DNA of 64,000 nucleotides from Rhodohalobacter mucosus (GCF_003150675.1 NZ_QGGB01000003.1:62001-126000), one strand, 5' to 3'; counted from the first letter of the stretch, positions 18,012-27,906 are shown. The notes: a model not told the origin generated them from the letters alone. Made by a program: numbers and translations.

Positions 18012-18998
18012 TTAATTGTCGGATAGAGTTTTAATAAACTCAATGATAGACTCTATCTCGCCTTCTGACAGATAGCTGTAGTTGGCCATTACGTTTTGAT
18101 AGCCTTCAACAATTTTAGCGTCGGGCTGTACGATCGACTCGGTGATATACGCATCATCGGCAATGGCTGATGTTCCGTCCGTAAAGTTTCGTTCGCTTTC
18201 ATAAAGTCCCGCAAAGGAGGGACCCACAACTGCAGACCCGTCAACAGAGTGGCAGGCATTACATGCATTTTGCACATAGAGACGCTCACCGCGCTGGGCC
18301 GTTACTTCTTCTTCTGCTGAAGCCGCCTCGCGCGCTTCAGCCATAGCCTGCTGACGCTCCTGTTCTTCTGTAAATTCTGATCTGAGCTCTGCCAGGTCAA
18401 CATCAAATTGCTGCATTTGCTCTTCAGGAACATACTGGCTGCGCTGCAGTGCCCGTACATAGGTAACAATGGCCCACCGATCTTCTACCTTAATCTGTGA
18501 TGCGTACGAAGGCATATTCCTAACGCCGTTGGCAATAGCTGAATAGATCTCACCATCCGGAAGGCCCCTTAGCCGTTCAGAATGAAATGTAGGGGCCGGT
18601 ACATATCCGTAATTGCCCGTCATAACGATTCCGCGCCCGTCTCCGGTGCCGCCATGGCAAACTGTGCAGTAAATTTCATAGGAATTGCGTCCGCGTTCGA
18701 GAAAATCGCGGGTTACGTCCACGGGAATATAGTCCACAAACTCACCGTTCTCATCAAGGCCTTCAAAAATCTCAGATTCCTGACGGAGATTACCGCGGGC
18801 AACGGTGCCTTCCACAGGTGTTCTCATGGCTCTTCCGTCAGCAAAGAAACTGTTCTCCTCCTGGGCATTGAAGCGATCCTGAAAATCCATATTCAGGTTC
18901 GGATGTACCGGAGGTTTCTCCGAAGTCTGGCCCCTGCAAGACATAAGCGTCAGCGCAACCAGCGAAAGAGCAAATAAGCGGGTTATGGGTGTAAGCAT
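18012..18998 (-). CDS. actE: Alternative complex III cytochrome c subunit ActE, with a second haem domain
   Basis: A 328-residue lipoprotein-like cytochrome. The N-terminal signal ends in LTLMSCRGQ, a lipobox with Cys near residue 21. The first haem site is CTVCHGGTGDGRG near residue 112, matching the monohaem ActE domain. An acidic, Ala/Glu-rich linker (about 200-232) joins it to a second haem domain with CNACH near residue 242 and a Met in NVMANYS. This second domain matches the COX2 C-terminal cytochrome at about half its positions by eye. Characterised ActE carries one haem, so the extra domain is unusual. Confidence 0.9.
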   Translation of the reverse strand: MLTPITRLFALSLVALTLMSCRGQTSEKPPVHPNLNMDFQDRFNAQEENSFFADGRAMRTPVEGTVARGNLRQESEIFEGLDENGEFVDYIPVDVTRDFLERGRNSYEIYCTVCHGGTGDGRGIVMTGNYGYVPAPTFHSERLRGLPDGEIYSAIANGVRNMPSYASQIKVEDRWAIVTYVRALQRSQYVPEEQMQQFDVDLAELRSEFTEEQERQQAMAEAREAASAEEEVTAQRGERLYVQNACNACHSVDGSAVVGPSFAGLYESERNFTDGTSAIADDAYITESIVQPDAKIVEGYQNVMANYSYLSEGEIESIIEFIKTLSDN

Positions 18999-19052
18999 AA
19001 TTCGTAGAGTTCTGTGTGGAAAACGTTAAAGTATGGTTCTGATTTGCACCTT

Positions 19053-19604
19053 TCAATCCTCGTAAATCTCTTCAATGGTAGCAGCACCTGCATCCTGGAG
19101 CAGCTTCTGAACCTTTTCCGATTCGAATTGAGGATCTTCAGATTCAATGCAGACGAAAAAACCGTCGTCCGTTACTTTTTTAAAATTCTCAGAATTAAAC
19201 AGCGGGTGATTCAGTTTGGGCAATCCATTCAGAAAAAACATCCCGAATACCGCCCCGAATGCCGATAAGAGAACGGTAAGTTCAAAGGTTACCGGTATCC
19301 ATGCCGGCACATTCATAAGTGTTTTGCCGCTGATGTTGAGCGGATAGTCTACCACCATCATCCAGTAAATCATGGCCAGTGCACCGGAAAACCCAAGCAG
19401 TCCGTGACTGAGAACAATCCACCCCAGTTTTGATTTTTTAAGGCTCATGGCGCGATCCATTCCGTGAATCGGATACGGACTGAACGTGTCGTAATGTCTG
19501 TAGCCGTTCTGGTTTACCAGTCTGGCGGCATCCATCAGCTCTTTCGGTGTTTTGAATTCAGCAAGTACGCCGTACAGGTTGTTATTTGTTATTTGCTGGC
19601 TCAT
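19053..19604 (-). CDS. actD: Alternative complex III subunit ActD (DUF3341)
   Basis: A 183-residue protein with a soluble N-terminal domain beginning LYGVLAEFKTPKELMDAARL, which is typical of DUF3341. Two membrane helices follow (about 62-84 and 97-124), then a short soluble tail. The family occurs as the ActD subunit, which caps the membrane part of alternative complex III, and the order C-D-E here is canonical. It starts 13 bp after the actC stop. Confidence 0.92.
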   Translation of the reverse strand: MSQQITNNNLYGVLAEFKTPKELMDAARLVNQNGYRHYDTFSPYPIHGMDRAMSLKKSKLGWIVLSHGLLGFSGALAMIYWMMVVDYPLNISGKTLMNVPAWIPVTFELTVLLSAFGAVFGMFFLNGLPKLNHPLFNSENFKKVTDDGFFVCIESEDPQFESEKVQKLLQDAGAATIEEIYED

Positions 19605-19616
19605 AGCGTGATAGTC

Positions 19617-21053
19617 TTAGGCTGATTCCTGTGTGGTAGTGGGTTCCGGTACCGTCACTTCTGGCTCTTTGTACTCCCCGGTTTCCTCGTCATAGTTGTG
19701 CGGGTCGGCTTGCGGCAGTACTGCTTTAAGCTCCGCCACGGCAACCATCGGCAGAAACCGCAGAAACAGGAGGAAGAATGTGAAAAACAGGCCGAATGTG
19801 CCCACATAGGTGATTACGTCCCAGAATGTGGGTGAGTAATACCCCCATGATGAGGGGAGAAAGTCGGTTGAAAGTGATGTAACCGTAATAACGAATCGTT
19901 CAAACCACATACCGATATTCACAACGATCGATATGATAAATGTAAAGGCAACGTTGCGCCGCAATTTCTTCGACCAGAAGAACTGCGGAGACAGAACGTT
20001 ACATGTAATCATAATCCAGTATGCCCAGGCGTAGGGACCGGTTGCCCTGAGAATAAATATAGCCTTCTCATACTCAACGCCGCTGTACCATGCGATGAAA
20101 AACTCCATCAGATAAGCGAATCCAACCATCGTACCGGTAACCAGTATGATGATATTCATCTTCTCGATATGGTCGTCCGTCATGATATCCTCAAGTCCGT
20201 ATATCTTGCGGCAAACGATCATCAGTGTAAGCACCATGGCGAAACCTGAAAAAACGGCCCCCGCAACGAAGTAGGGCGGGAAAATGGTTGTGTGCCAACC
20301 CGGTATGATGGATACGGCAAAGTCGAAGGATACAATGGTGTGTACAGAAAGCACCAGCGGAGTGGCCAGCCCGGCAAGAATCATGTACGATTTTTCGTAG
20401 TTCCACCAATGGCGGTTACTGCCCCTCCAGCCGAGTGCAAAAGTACCGTAGAGAACTTTTCCAACCTTGCTTTTGATGCGATCACGAACCGTAGCCAGGT
20501 CGGGCACAAGACCAACATACCAGAAAAGAAGGGATACGGTAAAGTAGGTTGAAACGGCAAATACGTCCCAGAGCAGGGGAGAGTTGAAATTGGGCCACAT
20601 TGCCATCTGGTTCGGAATGGGAAATACCCAGTAAATAACCCAGATTCGACCTACGTGAATGGCCGGGAAGATACCCGCACACATCACCGCAAAAATGGTC
20701 ATCGCTTCAGCAAAACGGTTAATGGCCGTTCTCCAGTTCTGCCGGAACAGAAAAAGGATCGCTGAAATGAGCGTTCCGGCATGGCCGATACCCACCCACC
20801 ATACAAAGTTGATAATGGCCCAACCCCATCCAACAGGGGCATTCAGGCCCCAGATACCGGTTCCTTCCCAGATCAGATATCCGATTGAACCGAGAAGCGC
20901 AAGCAGCAGCAGATTGGCAAAACCAAATGCCACATACCACAATTTGGGTGTTGGACGGATATTGATATCCGTTATCAGCTCGGTAATGCTGTTGAAATTG
21001 TGATTTCCCTTCACCAAGGCAGGTTCCGGAACGTATTCGTACGTTTTACTCAT
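19617..21053 (-). CDS. actC: Alternative complex III subunit ActC (NrfD/PsrC-like)
   Basis: A 478-residue integral membrane protein of the NrfD/PsrC family with about ten helices. It forms the main quinol-binding membrane subunit that passes electrons to the iron-sulfur subunit ActB. Recognisable segments include [20 protein letters not shown] and [15 protein letters not shown], typical of quinone-interacting NrfD proteins. I place the start at the ATG at 21053. A TTG two codons upstream is less likely. It lies 34 bp after actB. Confidence 0.93.
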   Translation of the reverse strand: MSKTYEYVPEPALVKGNHNFNSITELITDINIRPTPKLWYVAFGFANLLLLALLGSIGYLIWEGTGIWGLNAPVGWGWAIINFVWWVGIGHAGTLISAILFLFRQNWRTAINRFAEAMTIFAVMCAGIFPAIHVGRIWVIYWVFPIPNQMAMWPNFNSPLLWDVFAVSTYFTVSLLFWYVGLVPDLATVRDRIKSKVGKVLYGTFALGWRGSNRHWWNYEKSYMILAGLATPLVLSVHTIVSFDFAVSIIPGWHTTIFPPYFVAGAVFSGFAMVLTLMIVCRKIYGLEDIMTDDHIEKMNIIILVTGTMVGFAYLMEFFIAWYSGVEYEKAIFILRATGPYAWAYWIMITCNVLSPQFFWSKKLRRNVAFTFIISIVVNIGMWFERFVITVTSLSTDFLPSSWGYYSPTFWDVITYVGTFGLFFTFFLLFLRFLPMVAVAELKAVLPQADPHNYDEETGEYKEPEVTVPEPTTTQESA

Positions 21054-21087
21054 GTTCAATCAGTTGCGATTATATATCCTGGCTGGC

Positions 21088-24000
21088 TTAAGCCAATTCT
21101 GAATTAGCATTTCGTAGTTTGGCAAGATAGGATGTTCGCGGACGAACATTTATCTCTTCAAGCATCACATAATTTCGGTCATTTTGCTTGTCGACTGACA
21201 CCCTGCTCTGTCTGTCGGTCAGGTCGCCAAAACTGATGGCGTTGGCAGGGCACGCCTGCTGACAAGCCGTCTGAACGGTACCGTCAGCCGGTTTTTTGGA
21301 CCCGGTGGCAATCTTTGTTTCAATCTTGGCCCGGTTCACGCGCTGCACACAGTAGCTGCACTTCTCGATCACACCGCGGAAACGGATAGTTACTTCCGGA
21401 TTCATCGCCATCTGGATGATTTCCGGATCGTCGCCGGTTGTCAGATACTCTTTTGTATAGTTGAAGAAGTTGAATCGGCGGACCTTGAACGGACAGTTAT
21501 TGGCACAGTAACGGGTACCGATACATCGGTTATAGGTCATCTGGTTCATGCCGTCTTCACTGTGTGTGGTGGCTGCTACCGGACAAACCTGCTCACAGGG
21601 GGCCAGTTCGCAGTGCATACAGGGTACGGGCTGATGATAAGCTCTTGGATTGTCCTGGTCACCTTCGTAGTAGCGGTCGGTGCGAATCCAGTGCATAATT
21701 CGGCGTCTGCCCACTTCCCGCTTGCCAATTACGGGGATGTTATTTTCTGCCTGGCACGCAATCGTACACACACCGCATCCGAAGCATGCATTCAGGTCAA
21801 TGGCCATACCCCACTGCGGCTGATAATCCGGGCCGTACTGCTCCTCAAAAAGGGATATAGGCCCGCGTTCATCACCCTCTTCTTCAGCTTCCTCAATACC
21901 GGGTACTTCATACCCGTGAATACTTTTATATGTGGCAAAGTCCGGCTTCTCGCGGTACTCTTCGAGTGTTGCTGTACGGATCATGTCACGGCCCTCCAGG
22001 CTGTGGTGATCCTGAACACAGGCAATCTCATAGCTGCCTCCCGTAACTTCCACGCTGGCTTCCTGATAAAACATGGCGCTGCTGATACGCAGGGGATAGA
22101 TATCTACGCCTACGCCGTCAGCAACACGGCCAAGATTCTGCCGTCCGTAACCCACGGTTAGTGTAATGGAGTCATCAGCGTGACCCGGTTGCACCCATGC
22201 GGCAATTTCAACGGACCCGGTGCCCGCCGAAATTCGAACGGTGGGAGTTTCATTGGAGTCAAAATCTCTTTCTGGTGGAATTCCAAGAGCCTGAGCCGTT
22301 GAGGGACTCATCAATGCCACATTGTCCCATGTGATTTTAGTCATGGGTTCAGGCAGCTCCTGCAGCCATCCGCTGTTTGCAAAACGTCCGTCAAACAGTG
22401 TGGCGTCAGGTTTGATGTTAATCTCTATTCCATTTATCCCTTCTGCACTCAGGGCAGGGGTGATTTCGGATGCAAAATTACCGGAAGGGGATACATTAAC
22501 CGCTGCATACGGGTCGTTTTCGTCGAGGCCGTCGTGCAGAATCTGTTCCCAGCGTGTTTCAAAGTTTCCGGTCACAAAGCCCTGCCAGGTTTCCCGTACA
22601 CGGTCATAGCCCGATGGCTGCTGTCCGTTTATAATAATGTCAAGCATCTCTATGTCACTGATGCCGTTGTGAAGCGGCTGGATTTGCGGCTGGATCACAC
22701 TTCGGTGACCCGTGTAGGATCTGCCGTCACCCCACGATTCAAGAAAGTGAGCCCGGTTTACATGCCAGTCGCTTAATGCGGAAGTTTCGTCATAATAGAG
22801 GGAAAGGTGAATTTTGGTCCCGGTATTGCGCAGGGCGTCCTCAAAATCCATATCGGCAGGAGTATTGAACCCTGCATTGGTGCCAACCATCACCACTGTA
22901 TCGTACAGGCCGGAGCGCATTCTTTCAACTGCTTCGGTGAAGGCAGTCATTTCATTTCGATTCTCCCGATAGGGCAGTGTGTGATATGTTACGGTAGAAC
23001 CCGCATTATCGAGAGCGCGGTTCATGGCCGCAACCGCTGCATGTACCTCCGCTGAGTGTTCACGGCCGGCGGTCAGAATAGAATCACCGCGATTGCTTAG
23101 AAGCTCGTCTGCAAGCACACCGATCCAGTCATGATCGCTGAACGCATTATTTACGCCGCTGAAGGCAGACAAACCGCTCAGCGATTGAGAAAGACGTGAT
23201 GCAAGCGCAAAGGTAAAGGGGGCAATTTCAGAGGTTTTGAGCCTCAGCCTGTGGTCGGCATATGAACCGGTATTTGTAAACGTGTTTTCCACGCAATAGA
23301 AACGCGACATATCATCGCCGGTGCCGGTCACTTTACGGGTGCCTGTAATTTTTACCGCATTTTCAACGCTGTTGTTGTCAGCGTGGGGGCTCATAAAATC
23401 ATGGTCGAGAGAAACAACCAGGTTTGCGCGGTCGTAGTGATTTACAGCGCGCAGACGCCGGCCAAAGGCAATGCGTGTTCCTTCAAGGGCACTCGCATCC
23501 GAAAAAGGCTCATAAGAAACCCACTCCGCATTTGGAAAGAGGTTCAGGATATCTCCCCTCAGTCTGTGATACGTGGGAGAAGAGGTGTATTCATCAATAA
23601 ATAGGATGTTTCGGCTGCGGTCGGCAAAATGCTCAGATGCGAACGCTATAAAATCTTCTTGTGATACCGTCTCTCCGTTTCGGCGCGGTGAGCGGGACCG
23701 GTCGGGATCATACATTTCCAGAATTCCGGCCTGCTGAAAAATACTGGTGCGTCCGGCACTTGCGGGATGGTCTGGATTCCCTTCAATTTTTGTGGGGCGC
23801 CCCTCATTATTTGTAACCAAAAGCCCGGTTACGGAATCCTGAAACGGCATAGATGTTGCGTAAAAGTTCGGATTACCTAAAACAACATCTTCGGGCTGAC
23901 GGGTATAGGGCAGAATTTTCTGAACGGGTTTGCGGCAGGAGGCAAATCCTGCAAGCGCGATAGATGCGCCCATAACTCGAAGAAAGCTTCGGCGGGAGAC

Positions 24001-24123
24001 CTGGTCGGTCATTTCTGTTGCGTTCTCCGGGAACTCCCTTTCGGTAAATTTTTTATACTCTTCGTTCTTGGCAAGTTCGCTTAAACTCTTCCAGTACGTG
24101 GTTTGGTTCGGCTGATCACTCAT
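21088..24123 (-). CDS. actB: Alternative complex III subunit ActB (molybdopterin-like / iron-sulfur)
   Basis: A 1011-residue periplasmic fusion. The N-terminus has a twin-arginine motif (SRRSFLRVMG near residue 43) followed by a hydrophobic run and a Cys, so it is Tat-exported and perhaps lipidated. Residues of about 60-730 form a molybdopterin-oxidoreductase-like domain that in known ActB lacks the cofactor. The C-terminal ferredoxin-like part has four cysteine clusters (starting CFGCGVCTIAC, CMHCELAPC, CIGTRYC and CSYC, plus CQQACP) for [3Fe-4S] and [4Fe-4S] centres. It relays electrons from quinol to the haem subunits. Confidence 0.95.
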   Translation of the reverse strand: MSDQPNQTTYWKSLSELAKNEEYKKFTEREFPENATEMTDQVSRRSFLRVMGASIALAGFASCRKPVQKILPYTRQPEDVVLGNPNFYATSMPFQDSVTGLLVTNNEGRPTKIEGNPDHPASAGRTSIFQQAGILEMYDPDRSRSPRRNGETVSQEDFIAFASEHFADRSRNILFIDEYTSSPTYHRLRGDILNLFPNAEWVSYEPFSDASALEGTRIAFGRRLRAVNHYDRANLVVSLDHDFMSPHADNNSVENAVKITGTRKVTGTGDDMSRFYCVENTFTNTGSYADHRLRLKTSEIAPFTFALASRLSQSLSGLSAFSGVNNAFSDHDWIGVLADELLSNRGDSILTAGREHSAEVHAAVAAMNRALDNAGSTVTYHTLPYRENRNEMTAFTEAVERMRSGLYDTVVMVGTNAGFNTPADMDFEDALRNTGTKIHLSLYYDETSALSDWHVNRAHFLESWGDGRSYTGHRSVIQPQIQPLHNGISDIEMLDIIINGQQPSGYDRVRETWQGFVTGNFETRWEQILHDGLDENDPYAAVNVSPSGNFASEITPALSAEGINGIEINIKPDATLFDGRFANSGWLQELPEPMTKITWDNVALMSPSTAQALGIPPERDFDSNETPTVRISAGTGSVEIAAWVQPGHADDSITLTVGYGRQNLGRVADGVGVDIYPLRISSAMFYQEASVEVTGGSYEIACVQDHHSLEGRDMIRTATLEEYREKPDFATYKSIHGYEVPGIEEAEEEGDERGPISLFEEQYGPDYQPQWGMAIDLNACFGCGVCTIACQAENNIPVIGKREVGRRRIMHWIRTDRYYEGDQDNPRAYHQPVPCMHCELAPCEQVCPVAATTHSEDGMNQMTYNRCIGTRYCANNCPFKVRRFNFFNYTKEYLTTGDDPEIIQMAMNPEVTIRFRGVIEKCSYCVQRVNRAKIETKIATGSKKPADGTVQTACQQACPANAISFGDLTDRQSRVSVDKQNDRNYVMLEEINVRPRTSYLAKLRNANSELA

Positions 24124-24185
24124 TCTTTACAGAATATTATTTAAAAATCGTTGGATTAAAGTTGCCTGTTCCGAAATCATATAAA

Positions 24186-24830
24186 TTAATAGTGACATCC
24201 CTGGCAGTACGTCGGGGCATTGATATTGTGCTTGGCCACAAGTTCCAAACCAAGTTCCAGCTGATTATCCGCTACATATCCCATGGTGGTAACCTCTGAT
24301 ACGGGCCTGACATGTTTCTCCGGTTCCCTGTGACAGTCGAGGCACCATCCCATGCTGAGTGGTTCAGCCTGGTACACAACCTCCATACGATCGATTCGCC
24401 CATGGCATGATTCACAGCCTACCCCCACATTTACGTGGGCCGCATGGTTGAAATAGGCGTAGTCTGGCAGCATGTGCACCCGAACCCACTCAATCGGTTC
24501 ACCCGTTTCCCAGCTCTGACGAACCGGCTCAAGTGTTTCCGCATCCGTTCGGATCTGGCTGTGGCAGTTCATACAGGTCTGCGTGGCGGGTATATTTGCA
24601 TGCTTCGATTCGGCTACCTGTGTGTGGCAGTACTGGCAATCCATACCAAGCTGACCAACGTGCACTTTGTGGCTGAATGGAACAGGCTGTTCAGGAGCAT
24701 ACCCTACATCGGTAAATTCAGGAGAGAAAAAGTACCAGACTCCGAAGACTGCAGCGTTTAAAAAGACAATAGCACCAATGAGAATTCGTTTCGGGGCACC
24801 GTTTGCCCACTTGGGAAAAATCTGAGCCAT
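24186..24830 (-). CDS. actA: Alternative complex III pentahaem cytochrome ActA
   Basis: A 214-residue cytochrome c with one N-terminal membrane anchor (about residues 14-34) and five CxxCH haem sites: CQYCH, CMNCH, CESCH, CLDCH and CQGCH, the last ending the protein. Five haems is the number known for ActA, the electron-exit subunit of alternative complex III. It is the first gene of the long minus-strand respiratory block, so the operon promoter should lie in the 567-bp gap upstream. Confidence 0.95.
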   Translation of the reverse strand: MAQIFPKWANGAPKRILIGAIVFLNAAVFGVWYFFSPEFTDVGYAPEQPVPFSHKVHVGQLGMDCQYCHTQVAESKHANIPATQTCMNCHSQIRTDAETLEPVRQSWETGEPIEWVRVHMLPDYAYFNHAAHVNVGVGCESCHGRIDRMEVVYQAEPLSMGWCLDCHREPEKHVRPVSEVTTMGYVADNQLELGLELVAKHNINAPTYCQGCHY

Positions 24831-25397
24831 AAATTCAGTTGAGAATGTTCAATTACTTGTAAGTATTCTGCCTGAGCAAAGCCGGCAAGAAGGTACCGAA
24901 AATCTTGAAAATCCTCATACCTTTCATGAATAATAGCCGGATATTTAAACTCATTCTAAATAGATGTTGAGCTTCGTATTTCAGGAAGCCTGATGGTGAT
25001 TGAATATATGGCAAGCCCCATAAAAATGCAGAATTATCGGTTTTCTTTTTTCGTATTTGATAAACGGTCGATTCTACTGATTTTAACAGTGCCCCCACAG
25101 CCAAAAAGGACTGTACTCAAAGGTATTAGGAATGGTGATGAATGGTAAAATGGTTTACGGTTCGTAGATTTATGAATGGGCGGAAATCAATTACCTTTGA
25201 AAAAGGATGGAGACGACTGCCTGTTCTGTGCGTATTTCGGGCTTCTCTGCTTAACTTCATGATTACTTAACGTGAAGTTCGGATCATCCCCGTTAAATAA
25301 ATTGCAATCGAACCTCCGCAGATCAGATAACGTATGTTCAGACTGATCTGCTGCCAAATTCAAACAAGGTTTTTGTCATTTTCTAACTCTGGTCAGC
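24831..25397. promoter_or_regulatory. Divergent promoter region between actA and the DUF420 gene
   Basis: These 567 bp hold no gene I can support. An 83-codon minus-strand frame at 24853-25104 lacks family features. The region should contain the promoter of the 13-kb act-cox block and that of the DUF420 gene. Visible elements are TACCTTTG-type boxes (the TAnnTTTG form used in Bacteroidota) on the minus strand at 25118-25125 and on the plus strand at 25192-25199, and a 7-bp inverted repeat AACTTCA/TGAAGTT at 25253-25279. None has a convincing upstream box, so the exact start sites are open. Confidence 0.4.
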
Positions 25398-25967
25398 ATG
25401 GATTCATCTTTAAATAAACAGTTAACCGTTCAATTTCTGAAAAATCTCAGCGTGCCCAAGGCATTAGGCATGATCATGCTCGTGAGCGTTGCGGCTTTTC
25501 TGTTTTTGATATGGCTGATCTATTTCAGGGATACCGCTGAGGATACTGCGGCATGGGTTGCCAATCTTCCGGCTCTCAATGCTGCATTGAATAGTGCGAG
25601 CACCGTGTTGATCATAGCGGGTTTTATCGCTATCAGGAAAAAGAAATATATAACGCACATGAAGCTGATGCTGACGGCGTTTATAACATCATCACTCTTT
25701 TTGATCAGCTACCTGGTTTATCATCATAATATAGGTCATGTACCTTTTCCCGGAGAGGGAAACATAAGAGTGGTCTATTTCACCATTCTCATTTCACATA
25801 TCATCCTGTCTGCTTTTGTTGTACCGCTGGTTCTTACAAGCTACTATTTTGCTTTCTCCGGAAAATTCAAGACGCACCGCAAAGTTTCAAAGTGGACTCT
25901 TCCAATCTGGCTCTACGTATCGGTAACCGGAGTGGTAATCTTTTTTATGCTGAACGCATATGTATAG
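25398..25967 (+). CDS. DUF420-family membrane protein (oxidase assembly associated)
   Basis: A 189-residue protein with five membrane helices. The family (DUF420, CtaM-related) is recognised by HMKLMLTAFITSSLFLISYLVYH, the histidine-bearing SHIILSAFVVPLV, and FKTHRKVSKWTLPIWLYVSVTGVV. Members are found beside cytochrome oxidase genes, and the Staphylococcus relative CtaM is needed for oxidase function. Its position divergent from the act-cox block fits an assembly role. It is transcribed alone. Confidence 0.85.
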   Translation: MDSSLNKQLTVQFLKNLSVPKALGMIMLVSVAAFLFLIWLIYFRDTAEDTAAWVANLPALNAALNSASTVLIIAGFIAIRKKKYITHMKLMLTAFITSSLFLISYLVYHHNIGHVPFPGEGNIRVVYFTILISHIILSAFVVPLVLTSYYFAFSGKFKTHRKVSKWTLPIWLYVSVTGVVIFFMLNAYV

Positions 25968-26049
25968 ATTATCCTTCTTTAACGGGATAAAGCATTACAG
26001 TCACTATTCGAGTAAGGAAGGCTGCACAGGAAGTGAACCGGGCTAACGG

Positions 26050-27306
26050 TTAGATACGATAATTTAATGAAATAAAGGTCCCCATCGAGTACAACCTTGC
26101 ATTTCCCCATCCAACTTCTCGCAAAGGGAGGCGTAAAAAGGGCTCCGCACGTAATGAAAAATTTTGATTCAGGTCAAACTCATACCCGACTGAAATCCCG
26201 GCACTGCTGAGCAAGTATGCTTTGTTTGTATTTTCATTATATCCCTCGAGTCCGCCGTTTACATTATCACTGTACTGGAAACTGTAATCTTCGTTTTGCA
26301 TGTAATATGATGACAGTGTGGCCGAGCTGTATATCCGTGACCGGGTGAAGTTAAACAGATTGTACTTAAGCGTAACCGGAAGATCGAGCATCAGACAAGT
26401 GGCAATAATTTCAGAGGGGGAAGCTCCCGGCTGCCAGTAGTACGGGGGGTTGTATTCAGAGGCAGATGCACGGTAGTTTACTTCGGTTTGTATGACACCC
26501 AGGGAAATTGACAACCGTTTGGTAAGTGCATATTCAAGAATAGCTCCGGCTTTATAACCCGGTGTACGAAACCCTGAAACAGAACCGACCCCGGTCACAT
26601 CCGGTGACATAACAAGTCCCGCAGTCATGCGTGATCGTTGAACCCGTTCAGATTGAGCATGCCCTGATTCACCTGATTGGCTAAAGAAAGTGGATCCATT
26701 CGGGCTATCCATTACAATAGTGGCTAGTCGGTCCGAATAAAGATCTATTTCAGGCTGATAGAACTGATTGTTAAACTCTGCATAAACAGGAAGCGGATTA
26801 ATGGAAGAAGCATCCGTTAGATATTGCGCAATTTGTCCATCAGATTCCGAAGGATATGCTATTTCATCCAATTGTGATTCTGCTGGATCAGAATCGGAAA
26901 TTATCTTTCCGGCATCACGACTGATGCCTGATTGGGTATCGGGATGGTGTTGTTCAGTGGCATCTGCTTCCGGGATCACCGAATCCGAATTAACTGTGAC
27001 TTCGCTGCCAGAATTCCCGGATTCAATACCATCGTTCTGTTCGGATTGAGCAATTTGTTCGGGGAGCTCATTTTCTGTACCGGTACCCTGGAAAATGAAA
27101 TAGCTGAAAACCATGATTAAAAAAACTGCAGCAGCAGCAATCAGCCTGATTCTGAACAGCCTTGCGGCTTTGGCATCCATCAAGTCAAGACCGGGTTCAA
27201 GAGCTTTCCAATCCGATTCCTGATATTCGATATCAAACTCGCCAGCTTTTTCACGAAAAAGCTGCTCCATCGGATCCATGTCATTATCGGTATCAGAGTG
27301 ATTCAT
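26050..27306 (-). CDS. Probable anti-sigma factor fused to an outer-membrane-type beta-barrel region
   Basis: A 418-residue protein. Residues 1-45 are an acidic, helical cytoplasmic segment (DPMEQLFREKAGEFDIEYQE) typical of Bacteroidota anti-sigma partners, followed by a membrane helix at about 50-70. Then comes a long Ser/Glu/Asp-rich linker. The C-terminal 200 residues are strand-rich with alternating aromatic residues and end in FISLNYRI, resembling a PorT-like beta-barrel. Its start overlaps the stop of the ECF sigma gene by 14 bp, the standard arrangement for a sigma factor and its inhibitor. The role is inferred from context and topology. Confidence 0.7.
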   Translation of the reverse strand: MNHSDTDNDMDPMEQLFREKAGEFDIEYQESDWKALEPGLDLMDAKAARLFRIRLIAAAAVFLIMVFSYFIFQGTGTENELPEQIAQSEQNDGIESGNSGSEVTVNSDSVIPEADATEQHHPDTQSGISRDAGKIISDSDPAESQLDEIAYPSESDGQIAQYLTDASSINPLPVYAEFNNQFYQPEIDLYSDRLATIVMDSPNGSTFFSQSGESGHAQSERVQRSRMTAGLVMSPDVTGVGSVSGFRTPGYKAGAILEYALTKRLSISLGVIQTEVNYRASASEYNPPYYWQPGASPSEIIATCLMLDLPVTLKYNLFNFTRSRIYSSATLSSYYMQNEDYSFQYSDNVNGGLEGYNENTNKAYLLSSAGISVGYEFDLNQNFSLRAEPFLRLPLREVGWGNARLYSMGTFISLNYRI

Positions 27307-27844
27307 TAACCTTTTCTTGATTTATATTTTTGTTCAAGAGGATTCTGAGATTTTGCTTTGCCTTGTAAAGGTTCGACTTGGATGTGCCCTCGGTAATATT
27401 CAGCTGATCCGCAACTTCTCTGTGAGTGTAACCTTCAATCACGTAAAGATTGAAAACCATTCTGTAGCCCGGGGATAATTGCTGAATTATTTCAATCAGC
27501 TCCCGGTATGAAATGGCACTGATTACAGTCGACTCAATGGGAGACATCCCCTCCGAAAACTGCTCATGGTTTCTGAATGAGTCTCTTTGGGTCTTGTGGT
27601 AGTGGTTAATGGCTGTATTCAGCACAATGCGCCTGAACCAAGGTTTAAAAGGTCTTTCGGTATCATAACTGCTGATATTTTCAAAGACTTTCAGAAATGC
27701 GTCATTCAGTATCTGAGCGCCTTCATTTCTCGAATCAGCATACCGAAGGGTGATGCTCATTCCGTAAGCATAGAATTGCTCATACAGCTTCTTCTGGCTG
27801 CTGCGATCTCTTTTACGGCATCCCTTTATGATCGAGTCGAACAA
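27293..27844 (-). CDS. ECF-type RNA polymerase sigma factor
   Basis: A 183-residue sigma-70-family factor. Region 2 spans about residues 8-75 (KLYEQFYAYGMSI and DAFLKVFENISSY, then PFKPWFRRIVLNTAIN). Region 4 spans about 115-170 with the helix-turn-helix EGYTHREVADQLNITEGTSKSNL, split here as EGYTHREVADQLN and ITEGTSKSNL. I accept the TTG at 27844 as start. A stop lies 12 codons upstream, no ATG or GTG intervenes, and homologues need these N-terminal residues. Its promoter carries the same bipartite element as the cupredoxin operon, implying autoregulation. Confidence 0.9.
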   Translation of the reverse strand: MFDSIIKGCRKRDRSSQKKLYEQFYAYGMSITLRYADSRNEGAQILNDAFLKVFENISSYDTERPFKPWFRRIVLNTAINHYHKTQRDSFRNHEQFSEGMSPIESTVISAISYRELIEIIQQLSPGYRMVFNLYVIEGYTHREVADQLNITEGTSKSNLYKAKQNLRILLNKNINQEKVNESL

Positions 27845-27906
27845 ATTCCGAATCTCTGTATTAATATGAAGAGGTCATCCAATAAAATGGTTACCTCTAT
27901 CTACTG

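Noticed and set aside
24853-25104. 83-codon minus-strand frame upstream of actA
   Set aside because: It lies in the promoter gap of the act-cox block and shows no recognisable domain.
25118-25199. Two TACCTTTG boxes as firm promoters of the act-cox block and DUF420 gene
   Set aside because: They match the TAnnTTTG form, but no upstream -33 box is convincing and the leaders would be 200-290 nt, so they are only noted.
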